From Gnetum montanum (taxonomy: Eukaryota; Streptophyta; Gnetopsida; Gnetales; Gnetaceae), in the NCBI GenBank assembly GCA_015680685.1, contig MNCI01003298.1:2141-64661 (forward strand): a stretch of 62,521 nt of DNA. Reading direction: 5' to 3'. Positions 13,441 to 24,493 of the stretch are shown in pieces; the first letter of the stretch is position 1, and every line of letters starts with the position of its first letter. Both the position numbers and the translations under genes were made by a program. Under the pieces are notes generated by a model that had not been told where the DNA came from, searched no databases, and saw only the letters and a program-made list of their open reading frames with translations.

Positions 13441-15096
13441 GGTGTTTGTTGATCTCCATGAAGCATTTGGTCTAATGAAGAAACTGTTGTTTCTTCCTAT
13501 GGTCCAACTCTTGTGGCATCTCTTGAGTAAGAAGATAAGTAAGAATTTCATCATACCACTTAGGTTCAGTAGGCACTTATTCATTTATCACACCAACAAA
13601 GAGGAGTTCATCAAAAAATTCATAAGAAACTATGCTCTCCTCCTCTTTATTATTCCATCACAACTAAGACAAGTGATCAGCAACCACATTCTAGGTTCCC
13701 TTTTGATCTACCATCATGAGATTAAATTCTTGTAAGATCACAAGCTATCGTATGACATGGGGGCTCACTTTTGTTTGTTCATCAGGAGGTGAATAACACT
13801 ATGATTTGTATGCATAAAGAACTTGTATCCAAGCACATAGTACCTGAACTTCTCCAAGGCATACACCACTACCATTAGCTCTTTTTCCATTGTGGTGTAG
13901 TTCATCTGTGCATCCACAATGCTTTAGCTTGTGTAGTGGATGTAGTATGAATGTTTTTTATTGTCCAACTATGTAAGCATAGTTTCCAAGGCATAGTTTG
14001 ATGCATTTTTCATGATGTGAAATGGTTGGAACCAATCAGGTGCTTGTAGAATTGGAGTTTCTACAAGCTTTTCTTTGAGTTGCTAGAATGTCTTTTTGCA
14101 TTCCTCAGTCCATATGAATGAAGGATCTTTCTTTGTCAACTCCACCAATAGTTTTGTGATCTTAGAAAAATTCTCTATGAATCTCTGGTAGTAGCCAATG
14201 TGTCCAAGGAATGACCAAATGTCTTTAATAGTTTCCAGTTGGTGGGTTATTCCTTGGATAATCCTAATCTTTTCAAGGTCCACCTCAATTTTTTATTTGA
14301 GAAATTCTATGTTCTAGCACAATGCCCTCCTAAACCATCAAATGGCTCTTTTGCCAATTAAGTCAAAGGTTAGTCTCCATGTATCTTTTTAACACTTGCT
14401 CAAGGCAGTCCAGGGCTTGCTCAAATGTAGCACCATAGTTGGAAAAGTCATCCATGGAGACTTCCACCTCACTACTAATATGCTCCTAAAAAATGTTAAG
14501 GACAAGATGTTGGAAAGTTGTAGTGGCATTACATAAACTAAATGACATCTTTTTATATGGAAAGGTCCCTCAAGGACTTGTGAATGTAGTTTTGGCCTAA
14601 TTTGTGGGTGCAATTTGAATTTGGTTATAGCCACTATAACCATCAAGAAATCTATAAAAACAATGCCCAAAAATGATGTTTAACACCTAGTCTAAAAATG
14701 ACAATGGAAAATAATCTTTGTTGGTTGCCATGTTTAATAACCTACAATCAATACACACCCTTTACTTGCCACCATTCTTTGCATGATTACAAGTGGGTTA
14801 ACCCACTTGCTATCTACAACTGGATAGATGAACCCTGCATTGAGGAGTTGTTCAATTTCCTGCTTAATGATATGCTTCAATTTGGGGTTCAATCACTGCT
14901 ATAGTTTCCTCTTTAGCTTTATGGAAGGATCTGTTGGCCATTTATTAACCACATTCAACAACTTGTCTTTCTTCTTGGGAGAAAGGTTGTCATTAATCAT
15001 CATTGGATTGCCATTTTTTAGAAATGCATAGTTCATGCTAGTAGGTAGAGTTTTCAACTCTAAGGCCTCATGTTTAAAATGTCCAAGGATTTCCAA
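13441..15096 (-). pseudogene. Reverse transcriptase and RNase H region of element B, broken
   Basis: RT begins near 15096, where the wording corresponds to D's EYMTLENGKPVIVNAKLAPK. The conserved GFIYP...SKWVNPLVI part lies near 14850. Connection wording such as SFLGHIGYYQRFIENFSKI is at about 14200-14140, and RNase H wording (NYTTMEKELMVVVYALEKFR) at about 13900. The frame is broken repeatedly. The wording is typical of Athila-lineage RT. Confidence 0.75.
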
Positions 15097-15870
15097 ATCT
15101 CTCTAATAAGTATCATTAGATTCATGATATGAGAGATGGCAATGAACTTACTCCAATTCATCCATGCCTTCAACATAGACACTAGTTAAGATCTTAGTTG
15201 ATTCCATGTAAAGTGTAATGCTTTCAGGATTAGTTTTCAATCACTGGATACCCTCCTATTTGGTGGTTGTTGCATACAAGAACCTTTGAACTTCAACTTC
15301 ATCTACACATTGTCTACATGCATTGAATGATGTGCTTTTCATGGACCATAGTTTCTACACATAGTTGCACCTTGTATCACTATAAGCGAGCATGGAAACC
15401 TCTTCTTCTCAATCTTCTTCAAATGGTGTTTTCTTTAAAATCTCCAAGGAAAGATCTTAGATTCCCAACTATGCATCAATGGTAGTTAGCCAAGCCCTTA
15501 CCATGATGATTGGAAAGTCTCCCTTGCAATTTTCAACATGGATCACTAGGAAGTTAGCAGGATAGGACCACCCACAGATGATAGTCACAATGTCCTCCAC
15601 TAATCCCAAGGAAATAATAATGGATTGGTCTACTAACTCAAGACAGATGTTACTCTTCTTGAGTGGAGGTAGGTTTCAGGCTTTATACATCTCATGAAAA
15701 ATCATATTAACACAAAAACTTTAATCTATAAGAGCTTTTCAAGGCTTATTCCTAGTGATTTGGAGATAGATTAAGGGATTTCCAAGATTAGATCTGTTCC
15801 TAGGAAGGTGACCAACCTTTATCCAATTAGTTACCACATGGGTTAGCATGATGGTATGCACTTTGGAAGG
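15097..15870 (-). pseudogene. Aspartic protease region of element B, broken
   Basis: The wording WIKVGHLPRNRSNLGNPLIY leads into the protease, which continues through LVDQSIIISLGLVEDIV and CGWSYPANFLVIHV. The active-site DSGS of element E reads as a stop followed by SFCVN here, so the catalytic motif is lost. It would have cut Gag-Pol into its parts. Confidence 0.7.
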
Positions 15871-18401
15871 TGTTTGGTTCGAAGGGAACTCAAGTGGATT
15901 GGATGTAGAGGATGAGGAAGAAACAAGGTTATTGGTTGCATGAATCTATGAGGTCTTTGTAGGACTACTAGTTTAGAGGAATGGTCTTTTTTTAAATCTA
16001 GTTTTCAAACCATTCAACTGAGAAGTTGACTGTAAGTTAATAGCCCTAGTAACGTTATATTACTGTGGCTAGGCTAGAATCTCGCCTTACATTAATGGAA
16101 TATGTGGTAGCTGAGTTGAGTGTGGAGAGACATGCACAAAAGGATGATGAGGGTGACAAGAATATTGGTAATCCCCTCTAGGAGATGGAGAATGAACTCT
16201 ATAATACTCAGGAGGGTAGTAGTGATGCTGGAATGAGGCATGACTAGAAGAGTCATGCAGAGACATGGGTTGCTGAACATAGTACCCATATAGATTAGGC
16301 TATCAGTAAGGGTATTGTTATCTTGGTGGTGGCATCCCCCATGACTATGGATGCTATCGCTAATGATACTAATTAAACAATTATGGTGGAACTCCACTTG
16401 GATAATAGGCTTGTTTTTGATGGAATTACCTTGGATTACCTTGAGGATAAGTCAATTTTTTGGTTGCCTGACTTCTTGCCAACCTAGGATTTACAGTATA
16501 CACCCCATATTCTTGTAAGTGTCACACAGTAGGGTAACATCCCTTAGGATGTTCATATTGGTAGATGTCACATCCACCATCATCATCTAATTTAGACTCC
16601 ACAACCTCACCTATGATAGTCGCTTTACCCTTATCCCTTTAGTGGGCACGTTCAACTTCCTTCCTTCTCCTGTGATCACAATCACTACTTTGCCCTTTGG
16701 ATGCCTTTGCTATTTTCAAAGCTATTTAGAACTTTTCATCCAAAGAGTCCCACATTTTATCTACCTTGGCCAAAATTTTAGAGATAGATTTTTAAATCGA
16801 CAAGGTCTTTTGTTGCACCATCTCATCAAGTGGTTCCTCCTTCTCATTTTCAACAAACTAGACTTCCCTTTTTCTAGTGAAATAATCCCAATTGTGCTCC
16901 TCTGTACTTTCTCTTTTTCTTAGCTCTCCTTCTTCTTTACTAAGCTTCTCAATGAGCCTTTAGATTTGATGAGCTCTAGGTTTTGACAATTTCCCTTAGG
17001 CATAGATCCCAAGGGTTCTTCTTGTTTCTAATTGGAGCCCATCTATGATATGGTGAATCTACTTCCTTTGAGAATACCCATGGCTAGGACATCTATGCAA
17101 AAGGGAATAGTACCTACCCATGGTTACATATAAGGGTTCATGTGCTCCTTGCCTCCAACCTTGGATCTGCTTTCTCAAGTTATACACTCAAGAGTACGTT
17201 TGATATTTGTCATTAAATAGCTCAAGCATCATACTCAATCTACAAATTGATTTTAACTCCAAGGACTACTACCAACTTTCTACCTTTTTATGAGTGTCTT
17301 GGGAAATAGCTTAAGTTTTTGCCAATCATTTTCTATGTTTTCCAAAGCATAAGCATTGTTAAAGGCTTTTAAATGGTTATGCGGATCTAAGTTGTATCCC
17401 CCTTCAAACTTGGGGATATTGTTCATATCCAACTACTTTATTTAGCTATCTCTCACATGCTTTATTAGAATTATTACTTCATCTACAATATTCAACATGT
17501 TTTGAGTAGTAAGCAAAGGCTCATCATAGTCATGACCTCTATGATGGCCATGGTGCATACGATGTCCTCTGTTGTCCCTTCTCTCATGGTGGTGGACCTT
17601 CCTTGAATGCCCATGTCCCTAATCTTGACTGGCCTAGTGGGCCCTATGATCACAATCATCTCTATCTCATTGCTCACATCCTCTACAGCTTCAATCAAAG
17701 CTAAAGGAGGAAGAAGAGGATGATGAAGATGAAGAGAAAGGAGGACTAGCACCATGGTGCCTGCCACCCCCTCTTCAATGGTCATGGTCATGATCATCAT
17801 CGCGATGCCTGTCCCTATCCCTACCATGACTTCTACCTTTGTATTTCCCATGATCATGAGACCCATTCTTACCTGAACCAACATTGTTTACAATGGACTG
17901 TAAGTTTTGGTTCAAGCCCCCTTCATCAAAACCAAGGGAAAAATTATCAGTGAAATAAGAATCCCTAGAGAAGGAATCCTCACTGTCTTTTTGGCCCAAC
18001 AAGAATAAGGGGTTATTTAATCATTTTTCCTTCATAGATTCATAGTGTTTCTCTTATTGCCAATTGATTTTACGTTGTACTTTAGTGGGATGGTTATCCC
18101 TAGAGTCATGATCCTGCACAACGTACTTAGCATGGAATCATTGGATGCCCAACCTCATAAGAGTTTATTGGAGCATTACAAGAACTAATCTATCATTTAG
18201 AAACAAAATTTTTTCCTTCATGTCTCTCCACTACATCTGATCATCCTAATGTAGGACGAAGGTAAAATTGGACACATACTCATCAGGATGAGTGTATACC
18301 ACTCGACATTGTTGCGGCACTAACTGGCTTGATTATTCATTCCTTGGATTGGATGTGTAGTCAAATTTTGGTAGAGAATCATCCCTATGAGAAGAAGACA
18401 T
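15871..18401 (-). pseudogene. gag region of element B, broken
   Basis: The likely ATG is at 18399-18401 (MSSSHRDDSLPKFDYT), matching starts in C, D and E. The capsid-like part begins MNNIPKFEGGYNLDPHNHLK near 17430. A histidine/aspartate/arginine-rich stretch lies at about 17880-17760, and the knuckle wording is degenerate (GGCDIYQYEHPKGC) near 16590. At 16273-16275 B has CAG where D and E have TAG and C has TAA, so the sense codon is retained in B. Many frameshifts and stops. Confidence 0.75.
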
Positions 18402-18534
18402 TTTGAATTAGAAAAAAATAACAGTCTGCATTTTAAAATTTTTGTTAGTGTTAGAATGATTGTGACTTCAAGGTTTGATCCAATGATGTGAATGATTTTC
18501 ACTAAGTCCTAGAAGTGCATAAAACTAACTAAAG

Positions 18535-18553
18535 TCCCTAGTAATGGTGTCAA
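18535..18553 (-). other. Primer-binding site of element B
   Basis: In element sense, TTGACACCATTACTAGGGA follows the 5' LTR immediately. It fits a tRNA-Asp PBS (TGGCGCCGTTGCCGGGGA) mainly if its CpG sites have decayed to CpA or TpG. Confidence 0.75.
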
Positions 18554-19443
18554 TGATAAGTATCAAGTATACCCTATGCCCAACCATATGAACCACTAGT
18601 GTTCACTTATTGATCCAGTCAAATTCCATAAACTTTAGTTCCTTAAGTACACTAGGTTCTAGGAGGTAAAACTAACTGTTGCAATCATTGTCTTCCCAAT
18701 TCCACTTGTGAAGTTTAAGGATATGGTTAAGTGTAACTAATATATATGATTTTTATCATTTTTCTTTTATGAATTAAGTTGCTAAAGAATAAACAATAAA
18801 GGAACTTTAATGTACAACTAACTATTTGATCTAAGAATTAGCTAATGTCTACGTATTCCTAACATAAGCATCTATTCCCACTTGTTGTACACATCTTGAA
18901 CACGTTTAACACTACTAGGTTACCAAATGTTTAGCATTACTATTATACCAAGCACCAAGCATATGCTTGAAGTCTTCATACTTATGTTCTTCATAAATTG
19001 TAATTTAATATATCTTAATTAACTACTTAATTGCTTAATTACTTAAAAACATTAAAGAAAATTACTTGAATATTAAATGCTTAAGGGAAATATTAAACCA
19101 TTCCAAGTGTTGCAAGGTTTATGAAGAAAGCTTATCTTTATTATTGGTCACACTGAAGTGCTCAAGTACATCAATGTTCGAACAAAGATTCGTACACTTC
19201 TCACTCCTATTACATGCACTTAAAAAAATATTCAACTGTCAAGAAGAAAAACAACAAGAGCTTTGCTACAATCTAACTTACAAATGTCATAAATGTGGTT
19301 GGCTTTTGCATTTATATAGATGACAATAGACATTGCATCAACATGTACACATCCACGTGTTAGACCATGTCTCAACAAGATCACATCGATGAACTCACAT
19401 CATCGAAATCGCGTTGACGCAACCAAAAGAGACACAGTCATGA
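18554..19443 (-). repeat. 5' LTR of element B
   Basis: An 890-bp LTR matching 6278-7184. Its outer end is CATGA rather than CATCA, and is followed by the TSD ACACT. A TATA-like TATATAAAT lies at about 19308-19318. Confidence 0.92.
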
Positions 19444-19448
19444 ACACT

Positions 19449-20919
19449 AAAGTTAATGCCAATGTTATTTTCAATGTTGACATAAAATTAATGCCTAGTG
19501 TGGACTCTTCATTGATTTTTAAGGTGAGACAAAACCAATGCTTAAGTTAACATATTTTCTTTTGAAGTTTGTATCTAAAGTTAATACCTAAGTTAATGCT
19601 TAGTCTTTACTTTTCATTGAGTCTTAAAAGAAATATAAAATCAATGTTAAAGTTGATGCCATTATTGATGAACTTTGGTTTCTTGAAATAGTAACATCAT
19701 TCTAGTGCAAGTGACAAAGTGATTTATGCAATGTTGGAATGAACTTGAGGAAGAAGCTAGTGATAATGTCCAGCAGTTAAGATTTTAGATCCCCAAATAG
19801 TATGTTCCCTTAAAATGTATTTTTCTTCATCAAAATCCTACAAGAAACATAAAATTCTAGTGGCATCAAAATATTTTTTTCACACCCATGAAAATTTTAT
19901 TTAAGTTGATAAAAATATTTATTTTTTTGGACTTTCTTATAGTGCTATTAGAGCAAGTAGAAAATAATTTTAAATGCTTAGGCACAATGTCCTAAATAAT
20001 GGAGGATATTATTTTATTTAATGTAATAGGAAAAGCCATTAAAAGTTAAAAAAACATTGGTATTTAATATTTTAGACACAATATCAACATATATGTTAAA
20101 ATATTTTACAATAATCAAAGTTCTTTTTTAATATAATAGTGAAGTCCTAGTATGTTTGGGTAAATGAGTCTTTAAATATTACATTCATAGATTTGACTTT
20201 TAGAATTAAAAAAGTCATTTGGTTCATGTTATTTTGTGAGGATGTATCTAGGATTCTTATTGGACTTACCTAAGATACCCACTTTTATTGATTTTTTGAT
20301 TCTTTATAGTTATTTTCAAATTTTGTAGAGATTCAGAAACCCTTGAATTCAACATGGCTTACAATTGAACATCTACATGTTCAAGAAACCAAACACACCC
20401 TTAAAATTGTTGAGTGCTTATTTTTAAAGTAATGCCACAATGTATTTAAAAGCCTTTAAAATTATAAATATGGTTCAAGGTGGTGGCCCCATGATAAAAT
20501 ATTTTTCAAATTGTCAAATTTAAGGAAACATTGAAGCCTCCATAAAAGTTTTTAGAAGCCCTTATTTCTAATATGTGACAATGTCTTTAAAAACCTCCTA
20601 GAATTCTTTAGAAATTATTAAATTGAAATTGAATATTCTAATAAGTCTATATACCAAAAACAATCTATTGGACAAAAAGTACATTCATCTCATGGAAAAT
20701 AAAAATAGATTCAACAAAGTGGTTAAGCATTATTGTACACAATAAAAATAAGTCATATAAAATTTTTTCTACAATATCATTATTTTAGCAAAAATAATCC
20801 ATTAAATGAAAAATAAGAAAGACATAGTACTTATCCATGTGAGGTCTTTTATAGGAAGATTAATCCATAAAGCTTTCATGTGTAGCTTGAACTCAAATAA
20901 AGCTTGCAAATTAAGCTTT
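19449..20919. other. AT-rich stretch with no recognisable gene
   Basis: About 1.5 kb between element B and a solo LTR. No frame resembles a known protein and I see no structural RNA or clear repeat. It probably is older decayed repeat DNA. Confidence 0.55.
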
Positions 20920-20924
20920 GAGGT

Positions 20925-21577
20925 TGATGAGACGCAGATTGCACAAGCCGCGATATCGCGTACGCGATATCGCGGTCTGCCGCCATATCTATAAATAATA
21001 GGTNNNNNNNNNNNNNNNNNNNNNNNNNNNNNNNNNNNNNNNNNNNNNNNNNNNNNNNNNNNNNNNNNNNNNNNNNNNNNNNNNNNNNNNNNNNNNNNNN
21101 NNNNNNNNNNNNNNNNNNNNNNNNNNNNNNNNNNNNNNNNNNNNNNNNNNNNNNNNNNNNNNNNNNNNNNNNNNNNNNNNNNNNNNNNNNNNNNNNNNNN
21201 NNNNNNNNNNNNNNNNNNNNNGTAATCCCAGTAACGATTAGCATTTGGTAGCCACAGTTGCACAGTTCAGGGTGTGTACGGCAAGTGGGAATGGATGCTG
21301 ACGCTAGGACTTAGTGTTGTAGTTAGAGTTAGTTAGTTTCTCAACCCTTCACCCTCATAGCTTAGGAGATAAACCGAAAAATACCAAAAAAATCATATAC
21401 CTCAGACTTGCTTAACCATACACCATGACACATACAAGCAAGCCTGGGAAGACAATGAACAATTAACCCCAAGTGTTCCTTGTGGCGTTTAGGCATTTAG
21501 TCTGCGGAGTTCGACCGGATCACGCGTGCTACGCTCATTTCGTATGGTTGAGTGTAGGGGTACCTCGCCACTCATCA
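20925..21577 (+). repeat. Solo LTR, Athila family A, with N gap
   Basis: It starts TGATGAGACGCAG, ends CCACTCATCA and is flanked by the 5-bp duplication GAGGT (20920-20924 and 21578-21582). There is no internal element sequence, so it is a solo LTR left by recombination between two LTRs. The TATA box (CTATAAATAATA) is at 20989-21000, only 64 bp from the LTR start. Bases 21004-21221 are N, so the true length is uncertain. The 3' part matches the LTRs of element E and 1-277. Confidence 0.93.
20948..20975. repeat. 28-bp perfect CpG-rich palindrome in U3
   Basis: The left arm CCGCGATATCGCGT is followed directly by its exact reverse complement. It contains TATCGCG words and eight CpG dinucleotides and ends 13 bp before the TATA box. 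It can form a cruciform or hairpin, and the assembly gap starts 28 bases further on. Similar words are in the U3 of elements D and E. Confidence 0.95.
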
Positions 21578-21849
21578 GAGGTCTAATTACAATTTTAGCT
21601 ATAAGAGAGGAGACTTCTTAATTAAGCTAATTACCTCTAATATGCTCCAAGTAGAAATTTTTCTTTCCTTCCAGATTTTATTATATTTTTCTCAACACTT
21701 GTTGTTTAACTAACTTACATGTGTGTTTAGGATTATGTTTTTAGCCATTGTATTCAATTTGACTTGCTTAATTTCTAGTAGACTATAAATATAGCTAATG
21801 AATTTAAAAAGAGCTTCAATTTTTAATGGAAGTACATCACATTCTAAAA

Positions 21850-22144
21850 TTAACATATGATAAGGTATTTATACTTTCACCTTCAATTTATCTAATATAA
21901 ACATTTTTTGCACCCTTTCAATAGCTTGCCAATTTTTTGCACTAAGGCCTAACCCCTATACCCCATACAGAACATCCATACAACATTGTAGATAGATAAC
22001 AACTTGAAATATTTGTTTTCTAACTTTTCAAGCCCATAATTCTAATGATTTGCATTTTTTAATAACATATAGAGATTTAATTCCTCTCGATATTCTATCC
22101 TTCATACAGTTATCCCATTTATAATTACTTGCATAATGAAGACC
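21850..22144 (-). pseudogene. LINE-like reverse transcriptase remnant
   Basis: The minus strand reads as decayed protein containing NLGLHYASNYKWDNCMKDRI and KSLYVIKKCKSLELW, which resembles the C-terminal part of plant non-LTR RT proteins. It is short, with stops, and is cut by the insertion of element C at 22145-22150. I could not find its continuation beyond 50419. Confidence 0.4.
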
Positions 22145-22149
22145 CAAGT

Positions 22150-23032
22150 TGATAAATCCAAAAATTTTGAGGCAATGATATTGTAGTTATGATATCATAT
22201 CTACGATGTTGTAGATATGTTATCATATCTCAGCATTCGTTATTCTATAAATGATATCACAAGGTGTGTGCCATCCTATATAAGTAGCACTTAGGTGCAC
22301 GAATCCATAGTAGATTTGATACCCTAGTAATATAACTCTTTCAGTTTGTTTTCTTGAATTCAGTACTTAGCAAGGTGTGCCTACAGTGTGATGTTTTGTA
22401 ATTGAATGGAATCTTTATTTGAGTGTGATGTACTTGGACAAATTGCATGACCGACAATAAAGATCTAGATTACTCTACATCATTACAACAACACTTAGTT
22501 TTATTTCTATTTCTAATTAGTTTAATGTTAACTATTTTCATAGTTAATGTTTATGATTACTTGGAATTTACTTTTAGTGTCATTAAGTAAAATGAGTATG
22601 AATGATCTCAAGCACATAATTGTAACTACTTGATAATCCAATAATACTATCACTTGGTATGCCTAGGAGTGAGGTACTTGGTAATCTCAGTAGTACTTGC
22701 ATGAAGTCCAAGGTATGATTGGAAGATCAAGACCAACTACTCATTGCATAGGCTAGTTTAGATTTGTTTTACTATCACTTAGATTTAGAAACCTTTACTT
22801 TCACTTCATGTTTACTAGGAGCTTAATGGCCAATACAACATCAATATCATATACCTGACTGTGAGTTAAACCATATGCATTGATTTGACTAACTCATGTG
22901 GGAAGACAATGATTGCGAATGCTAATCAATTACTAGTAAATTCACATTGCATTTTCTGCGGAGTTTGATTGGGATTATGCATGAACACTCATATCTCGTA
23001 TGGCTGGGTGTTGGATACTCCACTGCTCATCA
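22150..23032 (+). repeat. 5' LTR of element C
   Basis: An 883-bp LTR from TGATAAATCC to ACTGCTCATCA. The region before the TATA box (CCTATATAAG, about 22276) is ~127 bp and holds repeated palindromic words such as ATGATATCATATC and CTACGATGTTGTAG. It pairs with 49553-50414. Confidence 0.92.
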
Positions 23033-23033
23033 T

Positions 23034-23052
23034 TAGCACCATTGCTGGGGAT
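23034..23052 (+). other. Primer-binding site of element C
   Basis: TAGCACCATTGCTGGGGAT lies one base after the 5' LTR. Compared with the tRNA-Asp PBS, all three CpG positions read CA or TG, as expected from deamination of methylated CpG. Confidence 0.75.
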
Positions 23053-23164
23053 GGTGCTAGCTATCTAGACTAGTTATATTATAAATGATCACTATGAAAG
23101 TATTAATAATTTACCTTTTAGAAAATATTAATATTTTAAGTCACACACATTATCAAAGAAAATC

Positions 23165-24103
23165 ATGTCATCTTCACATAGGGCCAAGAATGCATCATAT
23201 GATGAAAACACTAGTAGGAGAAATGATAGGATCTATACTAAGGAAAATTGGGGTGAACAACCACAAGTAGGGATTTCCTATGCTCATTTAGACCCTTACT
23301 ACACTTAAAGACTATGTTTAACTAATGCAGAAAATCTTAGAGGAAATAAAGTAAGTCTTAGAACAAGGAGGGCCTCAAGACCTAAGACCTCCTTCAAAAT
23401 GAGAAGAGATAAATCAAGGGATCATAGGGGGAGATATATGAGCCATGGCAATTCTCCTAGTTCCCCATCTTCCTCTTTCTCTTCAACTTCTAGTTCTAAT
23501 GAAGATGAATGTAGGTATTAAAATAGGGATCAAGATGAAGATAGAAGTAAAAATACATGAGATCATCAATGTGAGCATGAAAGAAGTCATCATAATCAGA
23601 CAAATAGAAATAGAAATTATCACCATGACATGTTTGATGATGGACCCTTGTTGGCTATTAGAAGCATGATGCAGATAATAGAGGCAATTAGAATACCCCA
23701 TAAGCATCAAAGGGAAAGTCACATCAAGAGACTTGATATGAATAACATCCCTAAATTTTTGGAAGGCTATAACTCTAATCTACAACATCACTTACAAGCC
23801 TTCCATGATGCCTATGCATTGTAAAACATCGAGAGTGAGTGAAAAAAGCTTAAGCTCTTTCCTAGGACATGAGTTAATGAAGCTAAAAGTTGGTATAGAT
23901 CATTAGAACTAGATTTAATTCACCAATGGCCCACAATGCTAGAACTCTTCAACAAAAAACACCAAACCTATGAGAGAGTGTCCAACCTAAGAAAACAAAT
24001 CCAAGGATGAAAGCAAGAACAACATGAATCCTTGGATGTGGCCTTGGATAGATAATATTCACTACTACATAGATGTCCAAGTCATGGTTTTTCTCAAAGG
24101 GAG
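23165..24103 (+). pseudogene. gag of element C, part 1 (N-terminal and capsid)
   Basis: The likely ATG is at 23165-23167 (MSSSHRAKNASYDENT). Wording such as VGISYAHLDPYY, and then MNNIPKFLEGYNSNLQHHLQ near 23740, matches gag of B, D and E. Stops are present. The frame is cut at 24099-24103 by insertion of element D and resumes at 33165 once the duplicated 5 bp are discounted. Confidence 0.75.
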
Positions 24104-24131
24104 TCATGGAACACGATATTGTGTTCCATCA
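24104..24131 (-). repeat. 28-bp remnant of element D 3' LTR
   Basis: In plus orientation, TCATGG (outer end) is joined to the last ~22 bp of the LTR, ending TTCCATCA. About 740 bp of LTR are missing between the two ends. The remnant contains a near-perfect 22-bp palindrome with arms beginning TGGAACAC. Confidence 0.75.
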
Positions 24132-24148
24132 TACTCCCATGATTGAAT
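24132..24148 (-). other. Polypurine tract of element D
   Basis: In element sense, ATTCAATCATGGGAGTA directly precedes the LTR start TGATGGAACAC. It is a degenerate form of the AGTCATGGGGGTA word found elsewhere. Confidence 0.65.
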
Positions 24149-24313
24149 AAAAACTCGTCCTCGAGTTCCTTACAAAATGTTGGGAAGGTATGGGATTATT
24201 GACTCAAAATGGAACTAATGGGATGACATGTGAATGGATCATCATTACAAGACACAACAAAACTGGTATTCATGAAAACAAGAGTGAACACCTTATTACA
24301 TTAACATCAGGCC

Positions 24314-24493
24314 TTATTTGGTAGCTTGAGAAAGAGAGAGAGAAAGAAGTGTTGCTACTGCCAATGGCAAGGTTGCGCCTTTCATTGTCCATCTGTAAGC
24401 GTGCCATCGATCTTGCTCTTTACATAACTGCTTTAGCGCTGCTCCATTCCAAGTGTTCCCTCCAGATCCAATCCATTGTTGTATGATTGCCAT
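24314..24493 (-). CDS. Short 3' ORF (59 aa) of element D
   Basis: The frame begins MAIIQQWIGSGGNTWNGAAL and ends SLSLSQATK. The ATG (24491-24493) follows directly on a CAG in a TGTGTGTGTGCAG context, a possible 3' splice site. Element E has a closely similar 60-aa frame at 40203-40385, also intact. It lies where B and C have ORFX. It may be a real small protein, or the truncated start of a longer lost ORF. A short hydrophobic stretch lies near the C-terminus. No known family recognised. Confidence 0.4.
   Translation of the reverse strand: MAIIQQWIGSGGNTWNGAALKQLCKEQDRWHAYRWTMKGATLPLAVATLLSLSLSQATK

Larger units (their letters stand above)
6278..19443 (-). mobile_element. Element B: decayed Athila-lineage Ty3/gypsy retrotransposon with an extra 3' ORF
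   Basis: Two LTRs in the same orientation (6278-7184 and 18554-19443) bound about 11.4 kb of internal DNA. The 5-bp target duplication ACACT lies at 6273-6277 and 19444-19448. The internal order on the minus strand is PBS, gag, protease, RT, RNase H, integrase, about 2.3 kb of noncoding DNA, a ~2.8-kb ORFX, then PPT. The pol region aligns by eye with element D throughout but carries many stops and frameshifts, so the copy is old and inactive. Order of domains, RT wording and a tRNA-Asp-type PBS place it in the Athila lineage. Confidence 0.92.

Noticed and set aside
20802-21263. Open frame running through the N gap
   Set aside because: The frame is only open because Ns cannot give stops.
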